This document shows, piece after piece, positions 11,206 to 22,213 of a DNA stretch of 64,000 bases. The position numbers and the translations under genes are program-made. The notes below the pieces were generated by a model that worked only from the letters and a program-made list of their open reading frames with translations, ran no database searches and was not told where the DNA came from. This stretch comes from Mantis religiosa. Its lineage: Eukaryota > Arthropoda > Insecta > Mantodea > Mantidae. The stretch is taken from contig CM060953.1 of assembly GCA_030765055.1 (NCBI GenBank), positions 17,273,518 through 17,337,517 on the forward strand, written 5' to 3'. Every line of letters starts with the position of its first letter. Within the stretch, counting starts at the first letter, position 1.

Positions 11206-11455
11206 GCTCGCCTCAATAGAGTAGATGGTAGCGTGTCAGCCTCACTTTCACGTGGATCCGACTTCGAACCTCGGTCGAGGTGAGCTTACTGGCTAAGGCA
11301 TTTTCCAGGGTTTCCGTTATCCTTAAAGACGAATGTTGGGTAACTCTAAATGCTATGGAACCTGGGCTCACTTGAGCATCATATCATCTATTCCATTCAT
11401 CGTGCGATATGACTTAACGTTGGAGGACGTAAATTACAAGAAATACAAAAAAGGT
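11206..11455 (+). mobile_element. SINE-A, copy 1 (tRNA-derived)
   Basis: A-box-like TAGAGTAGATGG (11217-11228) and B box GACTTCGAACCTC (11260-11272), then the family body (TTATCCTTAAAGACGAATGT, CTCATTTGAGCATCATAT-like, TATGACTTAACGTTGGAGGA) and an A-rich tail. Confidence 0.8.
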
Positions 11456-11829
11456 TCCATTATCCGTAGCTTCTATTCGTAGCGCAATGGATCTTGAAAG
11501 CTGAAATATTTAAATGAAATCTTTGATGCAAGTCTCTTAGCTGATTTTTCTGTCCCCAAATGTCAGTGGTATCTCACTGCGATGCCTTCACCCTCTGCAG
11601 TATCACTGATTTGTGTATAAAGACTAAGAATGAGTCATACTTATTAAAACTTGTAACCTCACTCACGTCGTTTTACAAAATCAGGAACGTTTTCGAAACT
11701 GTTGCAGTTTCAACATGAGCTGATTGGCGACTCTCAGAGTTGTTGTGTGGATCTCTTGTAATTGGCGCCTTGTCTCGGAAGATTGTTTACATAAGTTCAG
11801 TAAACCACTCACTGATGGCAATTCAAAAT

Positions 11830-12545
11830 TTAGAATATGTAGAATGTTTTTAATAATAATTTTTTCCTATATTGTAAATTCAAGTTTTGTTGACAATGGC
11901 AATAGTCTAATCTGCTGCACGTTGTGGGGATTATCATTTCCAGAAATGAAGAGCAACTGCCGATTTTTCTGTTTTTATATTTTATGTTGCTAGGGTGCTC
12001 TGTTAACCTAATATTTAAATTTCTCTTCGTCAAACCAATATAAAATTTGTCATACTCTTCACAATTAATCCTATGTATGCCTGATTTTTGTTCTGGTGGG
12101 GTCGTGTTTGTTAAGGGATTATTTAACAATTTCTAGAGTGAGAATCTGTTTTGTAGAGCTAGGTTGATGCCATAATTTTTAAATATTCGTTCAAACTTCA
12201 GAAGTGTCCAAGGGTGGTAGGTGAATTTGTGTATTTCCAGTTTTTATTTATATTTTCACAGTAGTGATCTGTTTCAATTTCTTTTACTTGTAGTCCCAAT
12301 TGATTATTTTTTGGTTGAGTTTCAATTGATACCATTTTTTGCTGTATTTAAAGTATATGTAAATTCCTCATATTGTATTTGATCTAAAGATATGCTGTTC
12401 AGTCTATGGATCAAACTTCTAAGAGCAGCTAATTTATGTGACAGAGCATAGAAACTAATTATCTGTGTTTGTAGGTTTTCTGTAGATTCCAAATTGTACA
12501 CTGTCATTTTGTCTTACGATCGTTAAATCTAAGAAGGACAATTGG
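11830..12545 (-). pseudogene. Penelope-like element fragment, copy 1
   Basis: Minus strand, N to C: end of the reverse transcriptase (LSFLDLTIVRQND...FGIYRKPTNTDN, ORF at 12661-12455), a frame change, the linker HKLAALRSLIHRLNSI (12507-12322), and the GIY-YIG nuclease start (12129-11830) with GIHR...FYIGLTKRN. The RT-then-GIY-YIG order is the hallmark of Penelope-like elements. In this copy the first Tyr of GIY is His. Upstream RT motifs are absent; the break lies next to CTCATTTGTGTGCGCAGGTA, shared with copies 4 and 6. Confidence 0.85.
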
Positions 12546-12821
12546 TCCCTCATTTGTGTGCGCAGGTAGTACAATAGAACAAAACTGATAAATAGATAAA
12601 TAAACAAATAATATGTATACAGCACAAAATTAATATAATTTTTAGTCGAACTAGTTCTCAAAGCTCCATATATTGCTTGTGTTTACCTTGATCACATTTC
12701 GTTTGGACCTTTCTAACATCCTCAGCTAATATTAAATAGTGAATTTTGACTTGATGAACCCCTTGGAGGCGATGCGGGCGTCGCTGTTTTTACCTTCGTC
12801 AAGTTGATAATCAGATTCTTT

Positions 12822-12920
12822 GGCCGCGCCGTGGTTGAGTTGTTAGACCACTCGTCTCTCACCATGGCGGTCCGGGTTCCAATCGCAGCGACCACAAAGT
12901 GATATTTGTAGTGGAGAACT
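12822..12920 (+). mobile_element. SINE-B head, copy 1 (truncated)
   Basis: A-box-like TGGTTGAGTTG (12832-12842) and B box GGGTTCCAATCG (12874-12885). The body stops at GTAGTGGAGAAC, where LINE sequence begins. Confidence 0.8.
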
Positions 12921-13220
12921 GGCAGGCTGTTTGGAACAGCCCGAAGGGTGGTCAAATCGTGTACCTGCTCTGGGAAGAGCTTAACCACGTAGTGGCGGGA
13001 TGTGGATGTTGCAGAATGACGGGTGTAATATAAGTGGGGTTAGTGTAGGGAGGTAGCTTTTTGCTCCTCAGGGAATGATGAACCGGGTGCTACGGACAGC
13101 GAGCACCGCTGGTGGGTTAGTTAATAAACTAGGAAGAAGGTTTGAATAATTTTGAATATTCCATAATAACAATTTTGGAGTAGCTGAAATTTAATTTAGG
13201 CTGGAATGGAGATCATGTGG

Positions 13221-13397
13221 TTACCGGTAGTGACCGCAAGACATGCGGGGTAACCGGTATCGCTTATAGCGACGCTCACGAGGAACATAATCCCCAAGGG
13301 ATCTGACTAGGGCGCTCTGATGTTGGGGCAAACCCTCGAAGAATTTTGTCGCCCGGCGTCTAATTTCATCCTCCACATATCGGAGGGATGAGGCCTA
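13221..13397 (-). pseudogene. Severed C-terminal tail of ORF2 beyond a nonsense codon
   Basis: After the TAG at 13397-13395 the same frame stays open to TAA at 13223-13221. It reads YVEDEIRRRATKFFEGL and a basic end RERRYKRYRLPRM. This aligns with YIEDMVRERSRTLHQKL and the RRRRRYKLPKDAM tail of the other Jockey fragment (10040-10192), so the TAG is a point mutation within the original ORF. Confidence 0.85.
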
Positions 13398-15926
13398 ATG
13401 AAGTAATCTCACGGGGAACCTTGTACAAAAAGAATAAATAATCCGAAGACATTTATTCTGTGCACGTTGGAGCAGAACTAGATGTGAGCCTGCGGCCATA
13501 CCCCAGACTTCGCACGCATAGAGCATGATAGGGAGGACCAGAGCCATAAAGAGGCGCAACTTTAGGGGAACAGACATCGCAGACCGAAGTACAGGGTATA
13601 GTGATGCCACGGCACCACACGACCGATGAGCTTGCTCCTGGATGTGCTCCCGAAAAGTTAGGCCCTTGTCCAGCTTCACTCCCAAGTACTTGATTGAATT
13701 CTCCCACCTGATCCCTTGCCCGAAGTAGGTAAATTGGGGGAAGTTGGCGGGAAAGCGGCGCTTGGTGAACAATATCGCTTGGCTTTTCTCCGTATTAATG
13801 GACAATCGCCAAAGCGTGCACCATTCCTGGAGGAGGATTAGATATCTTTGGATGGGGTTGAAGGTTCTGCGTGGGTGTCTGTTTGTTGAGAATAGCAGCA
13901 CGTCGTCCGCATACTGTGCTATGTTGACGTGCTGTTCAGTGGGAAGGTCAGCCACATAGACGCTATACAGCGTCGGGGATAACACAGAACCTTCGGGGAC
14001 TCCGCCGCGGATAGACCTTCGTGTAGATGTTTTTCCCGCCACTGTGACAGTGAAGAATCTATGTTTTAGGAAAGAGTGAAGAAGGTGTATGACTTGAGTG
14101 GGTAGCTCCAGTTGGATGAGTTTGTACAGAAGACCCGCGTGCCAGGTCGTAGAGAAAGCCTTTTCCACGTCCAGAGAAACCGCCGAGGTGAATACCTTGT
14201 CCTGGAAACCCAGGGCTGCAGCCTCCACCACGCGCAGCAACTGCTGTGACGTGGAATGCCCAGGACGAAAGCCAAACTGGTGAGGAGGGATAGCTTGTAT
14301 GTCACCCAGAAGGGGGGACATGCGGGCTAAGAAGAGTCTCTCGAAAACTTTCGAGAGAACAGAAAGGAGGCTGATGGAGCGGTAGTTGGCAGGATTAACC
14401 GGCTCTTTCCCTGGCTTCAAGATGCATATCACCCGAGCCTCTCTCCAACTACGTGGAAAGTGACTCAGAGAGAGACACATATTGAAGACTTTGGTTAGAA
14501 ATAACACGGCCCTGAAGGGAAGGTGGCGGAGCATGAGTGGCGTTATGCCATCAGGTCCCGCTGCCTTTTTTGGTTTGAGGCGCCGGAGTACGCCCTGAAG
14601 CTCACTGGGTCTTATGACTGGGAGTCTGTCCGCCTCAGCCGGGGGTCGCCGAAAGTATCGACGTACCTCCTGCCTAACGCTGTCAGAGAAGGCTGGGTCC
14701 TGGGGGTCTTCTCTAGGCCTCATGGTCCTCTCAAGGTAGTCGGCGAACACCGTAGCCTTGGCCTGTGGTTCGTAGGTCAGGCCTTGGGTACCCTGGAGTG
14801 GGGAGTTTGGTGGCCCTTGGCGGTTCCGAAGTCTTTTAATGACCCTCCACACGTCTCCATCCTCGAGGTTCATACGAGGCATCGTGTCCTCCCACGCGCG
14901 CACTCTGTGCTCACGGAGGCGGGCACGAACCTCTCGGCACAGTCGCCGATGAAGCCCTCGATTATGAGGCGTGCGGTGTCTCTGGTAGAGCCGCCTTGCT
15001 GCCCAAGAACGGCGAATGAGTAGTAGGATGTCTAGGGGAAGAACATCCGGATGAAGTGGAGCTGGGGTGATAACTGTAAGGTTGCGGACCGTTCGCTTCA
15101 CGACTGAGGTGAAGGACGAGACCGCAGCCTCAAGGGAGGGAATGTCGGATATGTTGGGGTTGGGAGGAATGGAGTCATTCAGGCAGACTTTGACGCAATC
15201 CCAGTCCACATCCCGGTTTTGAACCGAGACGTCGTGATTGGCAATCCGTGTATTAACCTCAGCAAGTACTGGGTTGTGATCTGAATGTAATGCGTTAAGC
15301 GAAGTGAGTGAGAGATGAAATGGAAAGCGTTTGATGATAGCGAAGTCGATATGAGATGGGCGACCCCGACCACGCGGGTAATGAGTGGGTTGCCATGGGC
15401 CCTCAACTCGAAGGTGAGGGTCCGCATCTACCATGCGGATAATGTCACTGCCTCTCCTATCCGCTCGGGGACCATGATGCCAACGCTGATGTTTGGCATT
15501 AAAGTCCCCGGCCATAATGACATTGGGATGTAAAGAAAGAATGGATTGGTAGTCATTGGCTATGAACTGTGAGCGGGGAGGATGGTAGGCTGATACTACC
15601 AGGACTTCAGAACCGCCAAGGTTCACGCAGGCTGCCGTGGCTTCAAGTGTTTGGAGTTGTGGAAGCTGGACAGCTCGATGGACCACACTTCTCCTCACCA
15701 GGATCGCTGTGCCCCCTCCTCGACGGCCAGCGCGATCCGTTCGGAGACAGTGATACCCCGAGAGATGGAAGGGGATCTGGGGGCGGAGATGGGTTTCCGA
15801 CACCAAGATGAGGTCCAAAACATTGGATCTTGCAAAATGTAGGAGCTCGTCCCGTTGAACCGCCACTCCAGCCGCGTTCCAGAACGCGAACCTGAACGAG
15901 GTACTTGACCTAGTTCGTGCTGCCAT
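13395..15926 (-). CDS. Jockey-type ORF2: endonuclease + reverse transcriptase
   Basis: 843 codons. Residues about 10-225 form an APE/EEP endonuclease: N in FWNAAG (16-20), E in SETHL (E44), RRGGGTAILVR, AYHPP, the catalytic AGDFNAKH block, HIDFAI and the final SDHNPVL. The RT follows from about residue 430: KKAAGPDGITP, ILKPGK...NYRSISLL, FGFRPGHST, LDVEKAFSTTW, GVPEGSVLSP, YADD at 672-675 (13913-13902), KYLGVKLD and the CEVWG block. All metal-binding positions I can check are intact. Nicking plus reverse transcription of its own RNA at the target (TPRT) is the family role. The start ATG at 15926 overlaps the ORF1 stop at 15912-15910. The frame ends at a TAG about 58 codons short of its ancestral end. 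Confidence 0.95.
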   Translation of the reverse strand: MAARTRSSTSFRFAFWNAAGVAVQRDELLHFARSNVLDLILVSETHLRPQIPFHLSGYHCLRTDRAGRRGGGTAILVRRSVVHRAVQLPQLQTLEATAACVNLGGSEVLVVSAYHPPRSQFIANDYQSILSLHPNVIMAGDFNAKHQRWHHGPRADRRGSDIIRMVDADPHLRVEGPWQPTHYPRGRGRPSHIDFAIIKRFPFHLSLTSLNALHSDHNPVLAEVNTRIANHDVSVQNRDVDWDCVKVCLNDSIPPNPNISDIPSLEAAVSSFTSVVKRTVRNLTVITPAPLHPDVLPLDILLLIRRSWAARRLYQRHRTPHNRGLHRRLCREVRARLREHRVRAWEDTMPRMNLEDGDVWRVIKRLRNRQGPPNSPLQGTQGLTYEPQAKATVFADYLERTMRPREDPQDPAFSDSVRQEVRRYFRRPPAEADRLPVIRPSELQGVLRRLKPKKAAGPDGITPLMLRHLPFRAVLFLTKVFNMCLSLSHFPRSWREARVICILKPGKEPVNPANYRSISLLSVLSKVFERLFLARMSPLLGDIQAIPPHQFGFRPGHSTSQQLLRVVEAAALGFQDKVFTSAVSLDVEKAFSTTWHAGLLYKLIQLELPTQVIHLLHSFLKHRFFTVTVAGKTSTRRSIRGGVPEGSVLSPTLYSVYVADLPTEQHVNIAQYADDVLLFSTNRHPRRTFNPIQRYLILLQEWCTLWRLSINTEKSQAILFTKRRFPANFPQFTYFGQGIRWENSIKYLGVKLDKGLTFREHIQEQAHRSCGAVASLYPVLRSAMSVPLKLRLFMALVLPIMLYACEVWGMAAGSHLVLLQRAQNKCLRIIYSFCTRFPVRLLH

Positions 15927-16368
15927 TCTGGGCCGGGCCGGTAAAGGAGGTTAGAAGGGCGAGCCCCTCCATGGCTGTCACCATGCGGGTGGCGGGGTCT
16001 GTCGTGGAGGTATACCGCACCAGCAGTTCACAGAGTCGCTCACCGTGGGACTGTAACAGCTGATACAGCCACGTCAGCAACTCCGACCGTGGTGAGGTGG
16101 AGGGAGTAGTGTTTGAAGTTTGGGACTTCGAAGGTGAGGAGTGTCTTGGGGCTGGCCTACCTTTGGCTTTCTCGTCCCTAATCTGTCGAGCGGGCTTGGG
16201 TTCACCAGACCCGCTCCCAGCCTCGGAATCCGAGTCCGCCCTTTTGGCCGCCTCACGACCCTCCTCCCTTCTGGGAGTGGCTCTAGGTGGGGCTGGAGCT
16301 TTGTGTTGTTTTTTAGGTTGGACTGTGCGTGTGTGTGTATCCTTGGGGGGTTGTGTCTTGCCCCGCAA
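15910..16368 (-). pseudogene. ORF1 (gag-like), C-terminal part of Jockey LINE
   Basis: About 150 codons, opening without a proper ATG at the 5' truncation. Very rich in Pro, Lys, Arg, Ser and Thr (low-complexity and basic, consistent with RNA binding), ending in a hydrophobic stretch with WLYQLLQSHGERLCELL before the stop. No CCHC zinc knuckles are visible; in this clade they lie further upstream, in the missing part. Its TAG stop lies 17 nt inside the start of ORF2, the usual overlapping gag/pol layout of Jockey-type LINEs. Confidence 0.75.
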
Positions 16369-16371
16369 TGC

Positions 16372-16690
16372 TACTGATTAACCTCGGTAGGGACGCCTGG
16401 AGATCTAGCACACCTACTAGCTATGCAGGCTAGTACGCGGCAATATATGGCTTCCCTCAACCCCGTCCGGAGACGTACCCGATCTCCCACGTGTATCGGG
16501 AAACACTGTCCCTGGAGCCCAACCCAATCCGAACAACTCCCCTTCAGGCTGGGGCTCGAATGTTCAGCCCGAGGTTCCTCTAGTAACGTCAGAGGTACCA
16601 CGAGTGTTAGGTGTCCGTAGCGTACGTATCACGGCAGCTGAAGGGGACAGATCCCCATCCCCCACGGGGGCTATACACATGTCGCGTTTT
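16372..16690 (+). repeat. GC-rich repeat G1, copy b
   Basis: Truncated at its left end by the LINE; otherwise collinear with 5580-5880 and 54950-55245. Confidence 0.6.
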
Positions 16691-16954
16691 AATTAAAATC
16701 CTTGGAGTAGTGTTTGAGAAAACAGTCTTGTCTAACAACTCCTATATATAAGGACTATGATACAATGAAGTACAAAATTAATATAATCTCTAGTCGAACA
16801 TATATTGCTAGTGTTTACCTAGATCACGTTTCGTTAGGACCTTCCTAATGTCCTTCAGCTAATGTCGACTTGTACAACGACGTCAACCCGAAAGTCCGAA
16901 GATCCCGACCCCTATCAACCCGGAAGCCATGGAAAACTTTTGTGCAATACCTTC

Positions 16955-17215
16955 CTGGCTACGCTGTAGCTCACTGGTTAGACCACTTGGCTCTCACCAA
17001 GGCGGGCCGGGTTCGATCCCAGGTGACCGCAAACTGAGATTTATGGTAGAAAACACGTCGCCGGGGCAGGTTTTCTCCGGGACCTCCGGTTTCCCCCCGC
17101 CATCTCTTTCCTCCGATACTCCACCTTCGTCTCATGTATCACCAGTGTCACCGCCTACGGTGCCGTATTTAGTAAAAGCGGGCGTTAAACACTACATATT
17201 TCATTTAATTTCTAA
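16955..17215 (+). mobile_element. SINE-C, copy b
   Basis: A box TAGCTCACTGG (16967-16977, one change from the family), B box GGGTTCGATCCC (17009-17020, closest to a functional tRNA B box in this window). The hairpin is altered to CACCGCCTACGGTG. Confidence 0.8.
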
Positions 17216-17610
17216 GGACCCCCCCCATCTCAAGGCAGGTGCAAGTGGCTACGCCACATACGCGTGTGAACCCCGTCGGGTAGACTACCGAAAACCTCAG
17301 TGTGGCCTCCTGGTAATCTAACACACCTTCTACATGCCCTGCTGGTTGGTCCTCGGGACGTTTTAGGCAACCTCTGCCCTATCCGGTTGGCCGAGGGCTG
17401 GCCATATCCAATCTCCCGCGGGTGTCGGGAACACACTGCCCCCTTGAGTCCAACCCAATCCGAACAAATCCCATTCAGGGAGGGGCTCGAATGTTCGGCC
17501 CGAGGTTCTTCTTCATAACGACAGAAGTGTCTCGAGGGCTAAGGGCCCGCAGCGCCCGCACCAAGGCCTCTGAAGCAATAGTAGCGTCTCCGATGGTGTC
17601 TTGATAAAGT
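17216..17610 (+). repeat. GC-rich repeat G2, copy b
   Basis: Longer than copies a and d by a segment around 17310-17350 (TAATCTAACACACCTTC) that copy c also has and that aligns with TGATCTAGCACACCT of G1. This shows directly that G1 and G2 are paralogues. Confidence 0.6.
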
Positions 17611-17627
17611 TAAGGTTCTGAATCTTA

Positions 17628-17860
17628 GCTGCGTGGCGTGGCTGAGTGGTTAAACCGCTCTACTCTCACCAAAGCAACCCGGTGTTAATGACAACATGCT
17701 ACTGGGACGAGTTTTCTCCGGGATCCCCGGTTTCCTCTGACATCTCATTCCACCATCGCATCTTCATCTCTTGTAACATCAGTGTCACCGCCTGCGGTGC
17801 CGCGTTTAGTAAAGGCGGGCGTTAAACAATACATATTTCATTTTAGGTTCTCTTCAAAGG
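17628..17860 (+). mobile_element. SINE-D, copy b, B box deleted
   Basis: A box TGGCTGAGTGG at 17639-17649. The sequence jumps from AGCAACCCGG to TGTTAATGACAAC, removing about 30 bp that includes the B box, so this copy has lost its internal Pol III promoter. Confidence 0.75.
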
Positions 17861-18364
17861 TGGAGTCAAAATTGGACAGTTTTTCTCCATTCTGCGTGGT
17901 TAATGCAGTTGGACCCTGAACACGTTTTAATAAAGTTATTTATTGTTCTATATCGTGATTCTCATTTCATAAATGGTACGCTACTGCCATGTAGCGATGT
18001 TTCTAAAATGCACTTTCAGCCTAATGTTCAAGTTACTTTTTGTTTTGACAAGAATTTATAAGTAGTACATTGAATTTGCTGTGTGGGGCCAAATTTATAC
18101 GTTCTTATGGAAAATTTGTGTAGCCCTGCGATGGTAATCACTAGCAATATATGGAGCGTCGAACACTAATTCGTCTAAAATTTATGTTAATTTTAGAACA
18201 AATTTACACCTAAGGACCTGTTGTGTGAGACGGCAAATTACATCGAAAACTTCTTGCAAGGCACTGAATCTAAATGCCCAGTTAAGTGTTTAACTGACAC
18301 ACAGGCGTTAAAAGTTTTATAAATGCTTACCATGTATGTTGTCCTGACACGCTCCTTTAGTTGT

Positions 18365-18480
18365 TAACCGTCAGGAGGCAACTCTAGTTGAGAAACAAAT
18401 TCACAGATGCTAATGTTCCGACCTCGTCTTCCTGTCCACAGATGCCTCCACCAGTTATATCCTACCATGTTGAAAAAAAA
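18365..18480 (+). repeat. Core repeat 4 (alpha1)
   Basis: Palindrome ACAGATGCCTCCACCAGT; the CCGCGG after it has decayed to CCATGTTGA. Confidence 0.75.
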
Positions 18481-19588
18481 TTGTAATTATCTACAAAGTT
18501 TTAAATTGAAATTTATTTATACTGTTTACCTATACCTTAAGTTTATTTGCATTTAGTTCTGTGAATTTGAAAAGTAATTAGAATATATTTTAACATAAAT
18601 TTAACCGAACAAGTAATTCTGTTTGAGAATGGAAGTCATCTGAAATAAATATATAAGTCACAATTTTTGTAACTTAATTTCATGGTGTAAATCCAATTCC
18701 ATTTTACTGTTGTTATAACGGCAGTGCTGTACAAGTGCCTGTCCATGCAACACATTTTGAATGCACCTGAAGAATTCAACTTCCTTCCACAAGGTTTATT
18801 GAATCGGGTGCCATGATACGAGCGGACTATGAGATGAGGCACATGTATACTAGAGTAGCGGTACTCGGTTTCCAACATCTCTTCTGTAGGAATGCATTAT
18901 GTCATGAGCGAACAGAGATATGTGAGTAAAACTTTTGTGGACAAACATGTGAATGTTACTACATAGAACTTTGCAGGAAAAGAGCCAAATCAAAGACTAT
19001 GTAAACCAAGGCGTCAGTGCGCAAAACTGAATAATTTGTGCTTGTTTGAAATTGAGCATTTATTGTATAGCCATTTGGCTGCAATAAAAGTTTATTATAT
19101 ATAATTATTACTATTATCTGTAGCAATACAGATTACTAACACCCGACAATTTGGATAATTTTGCGACTGTGTGGGTTACGTAGATTCGGGATTCCGGCTT
19201 GCAGAAATATAAAACTGCTTTTGCTGCAGTAAAACGACGTGAATTTAACAACCAGCCGTCTTCAAGGTGGAGTCGGTACACTTGAAACTTCGACTGACAC
19301 AACAACCATCATACAACTGCTCTTCTAACACCTGCGTGGTATTTATAACCACCAGTCATTGTTTCTAGAATGCCGGGCAGCAACAATAGACTGAAGAATC
19401 GGCAGCCTCTCTCTGTCTCTTTCTCTTCTGCCCGCGAGCCCTGAATACTTTTTAATAAATGTATTTCTTGTTCTATATCGTTATGCTTATTGCATAAATG
19501 GTACCCTACTGCCGATTTGTCTGTTCTTGATATTTCTAAAATACTCTTTAAGACTAATGTTCAATGACACGCTGCTTTAGATCACAAT

Positions 19589-19700
19589 TAACCGTCAGGA
19601 GGCAACTTTAGTTGAGAAACAACAGATGCTAATGTTAAAACCTCGTCTTCCTGTCCACAGATGGCGCCACCAGTAATATGCTGCCGCAGTGAAGAAAATT
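19589..19700 (+). repeat. Core repeat 5 (alpha2)
   Basis: Palindrome ACAGATGGCGCCACCAGT, containing GGCGCC at its centre. Confidence 0.8.
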
Positions 19701-20579
19701 CGTAACTATTTACATATTTTTAATGGGAGCTGCATTTATACTCTTTACATATACTTTAACTTTGTTTGCATTTAACAGAATGAAAGTAAACAGTAATTAG
19801 ATTATATTTTGACGCAAATTTGACCGCAAACGTAATTCTATACGAGAATGGAAGTCTTCTGAACTAAATATATAAGCAACAATTTTTATAATTGTTTTCA
19901 TTGTAAGATTTCAATTTCTACAAAGCTAATTTATAAAATTTTTTGCTGTATAGATATAGTACCTTGAGGTATGCAACAAGTTTCCATCTCAACATGACTA
20001 GTAACAGGGTTTGGAAGATTATATCGCTTTCCTTGCCCTTAGTTGCTATTGGCCACGCAGTGCTCCTTGAACGATGAAATATTTACATGACAGCTTTGAT
20101 GAGAGTCTCTTACCTGCTTTTCCTGGTCTTCAATAGCAGCGATATCTCTCTGCAATAACTTCACTCCCTCAAGAGTCACTCGATTGTTTATTTCAAGTGT
20201 CGCTGTTTAGGGAAGCCGTACAGTCCATCTCCAACAATTTAAATACTAAGGTTCCAGAAAGGTTTTTCACTTACACACAACTTAACAGAGTTAAACAATT
20301 TTGCCTTTAATCATATTTTATTTCTTCCAGGTTTGACATATCTTCTTCTGTTGAATCATTGCCATCATCTCTATTTCCATCCCATTGTCTTTAATTATAA
20401 TTCTTTCAATTTTTTTCTTCCGTTAGTGTACTTTATTCTAATAGTGTTGTTTTATTTCATCCACATTATGACATACCTTTACACATTTCAATTGTGCAGT
20501 TTGCTCCAATCGATGGCGGCAGGAATTTTTGTCTTTCACTTTAGAGGTGAAAGTTCACTCTGATACAATAAAGCACAAA

Positions 20580-20834
20580 GCCCGCCTCAATAGTGTAGAT
20601 GGTAGCCTGTCTGCCTAACTTTCACAAGGATCCGAGTTCTAATCTCGGTCGAGGTGAGCTACCTGGCTAAGGTATTTCCGGAGTTTTCCGTTATCCTCAA
20701 AGACAAATGTCGGATATCTCTAAACTCTATGGACCCTGGGCTCATTTTAGCATCATATAATCCATTCCGTTCATCGTGCGACATGACTTAACGTTGGATG
20801 ACGTAAATTACAAAAAAAAAAAAAAAAAAAAAAA
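20580..20834 (+). mobile_element. SINE-A, copy 2
   Basis: B box GAGTTCTAATCTC (20634-20646). Ends in an uninterrupted run of 23 A (20812-20834), the longest poly-A in the window. Confidence 0.8.
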
Positions 20835-21269
20835 TACAAAAAAGGTTCCATTACCCGTAGCTTCTATTCGCCGCGCCATGGTTGTTGAACCCTGAAATAT
20901 TTAAATAAAACATTTGATGCGACTCCCTTAGCTGATTTCCCTGTCCCCCAATAGCAGTCGTATCTCACTGCGATGCCTTCAGCCTCTGCAGTATCACTGA
21001 TTTGTGTATAAAGACTAACAGTGATTCATACTTTTTAAAACTTGTAACTTCACTCACGTCCTTTTACAAAATCAGCAACGTTTTCGAAACAGTTTCAGTT
21101 TCATCATGAGCTGATTAGCGACTCTCACGGTTGTTGTCTGGATCTCTTATACTTGGCTCCCTCTCTCGGAAGATTCTTTACATAAGTTCAGTAGACCACT
21201 CAGGGCAAATCATCATTTAAATTATGTGGAATTTTTTAATCATAAAATTTATTGCTATGTTGTAAGTTC

Positions 21270-21935
21270 AAGTTTTGTTGACAATGGATTTAGTAGTTTG
21301 ATCTCGTCCCCGTTGTGGTGATTATCATTCCAGAAATGAAGAGCAACTGCCGATTTTTCAGTTGTTTATATTTTATGTCCCTACAGTGTTCTGTTAACCT
21401 AGTTTTTAAATTTCTCTTCGTCAAACCAGTACAAAATTGGCCACAGTCTTCACAATTTATCCTATATATGCCTGAGTTTTGTTCTGGTGGGGTCGTGTTG
21501 GGATTATTTAACAATTTCAAGAGCGAGAATCTCCTTTGTGGAGCTAGTTTGATGCCATAATCTTTAAATATTCGTTCAACTTCAGAAATGTCCAAGGCTG
21601 GCAAGTGAATTTGTAGTATTTCAAGTTTTTATTTATGTTCAGTAGAGTAGTGATCTGTTTGAATATCTTTTACTTGTAGTCCTGATTGAACATTTTTTGG
21701 TTGAGTTCGGATTGAAACCATTTTTCCTGTATTGAAAGTATATGTAAATTCCTCATATTGTTTTTGATCTAAAGATATGCTGTTCAGTCTATGGATCAAA
21801 CTTCTAAGAGCAGCTAATTTATGTGACAGAGGATTGAGACTAATTATCTGTGTTTGTAGGTTTTCTGTAGATTCCAAATTGTACACTGTCATTTTGTCTT
21901 ACGATCGTTAAATCTAAGAAAGACAATTGATGCCT
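21270..21935 (-). pseudogene. Penelope-like element fragment, copy 2
   Basis: GIY-YIG part at 21604-21290 (SGIYRINCEDCGQFCTGL): GIY is intact but YIG has become CTG. The linker frame is at 21892-21629. The 5' edge lies beside GATGCCTCACTTGGTAGAGTATG, shared with copies 3 and 5 but not with 1, 4 and 6. Confidence 0.85.
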
Positions 21936-22213
21936 CACTTGGTAGAGTATGTCACAGAGCCGAATATAATACAACGCTGTGTGGAAACATTTGTTTTCCG
22001 TTTTCTAGATTTTCCAGTTATTGATGAGTAATGCACAATAAAGACAAGATCAGTGCTACTGTCACAAAATTCTAGATATGCATTTCATTTGTCACGAAAT
22101 GAATGCTATACATGTATAGAGTTTAAATTAAAATCTGTGGAGTCATTCTTGAGAATATCAGACATTTTGAAACATTCCTATGAGTTAAGGACTATGATAC
22201 AATGAAGCACAGA

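Larger units (their letters stand above)
8371..12920 (+). repeat. Higher-order unit Q, copy 1 (truncated by LINE)
   Basis: Matches 34241-37350 and 57726-60920. Holds the alpha2 core 8898-9008, a Jockey insertion 9213-10537 unique to this copy, an AT-rich stretch 10551-11205, SINE-A 11206-11455, AT-rich 11455-11830, a Penelope-like fragment 11830-12545 and the first 99 bp of SINE-B (12822-12920). The beta core expected next is missing because the unit is joined to a LINE at about 12920. Confidence 0.8.
12921..16371 (-). mobile_element. Nearly complete Jockey-clade LINE
   Basis: Minus-strand element with the end of ORF1 (16368-15910), overlapping ORF2 (15926-13221 including one stop) and a roughly 300-bp 3' UTR (13220-12921). 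Clade assignment: APE-type endonuclease, RT with YADD, and no RNase H behind it. There is no poly-A at the 3' edge and the 5' part of ORF1 is missing. The two flanks belong to different units (SINE-B of Q on the left, G1 of P on the right) and show no target duplication, so both ends were probably remodelled by recombination. Confidence 0.85.
16372..19090 (+). repeat. Higher-order unit P, copy 2 (5' part missing)
   Basis: Starts inside G1 at GCTACTGATTAACCTCGG, corresponding to GGCTACCGATTAACCTCGG of intact copies; the epsilon core that should precede it is absent. Then AT-rich 16690-16954, SINE-C 16955-17215, G2 17216-17610, SINE-D 17628-17860, AT-rich 17860-18360, alpha1 core 18365-18480 and AT-rich sequence to 19090. 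Confidence 0.75.

Noticed and set aside
14523..15023. 166-codon + frame
   Set aside because: Antisense shadow of the Jockey ORF2 (end of endonuclease to start of RT).
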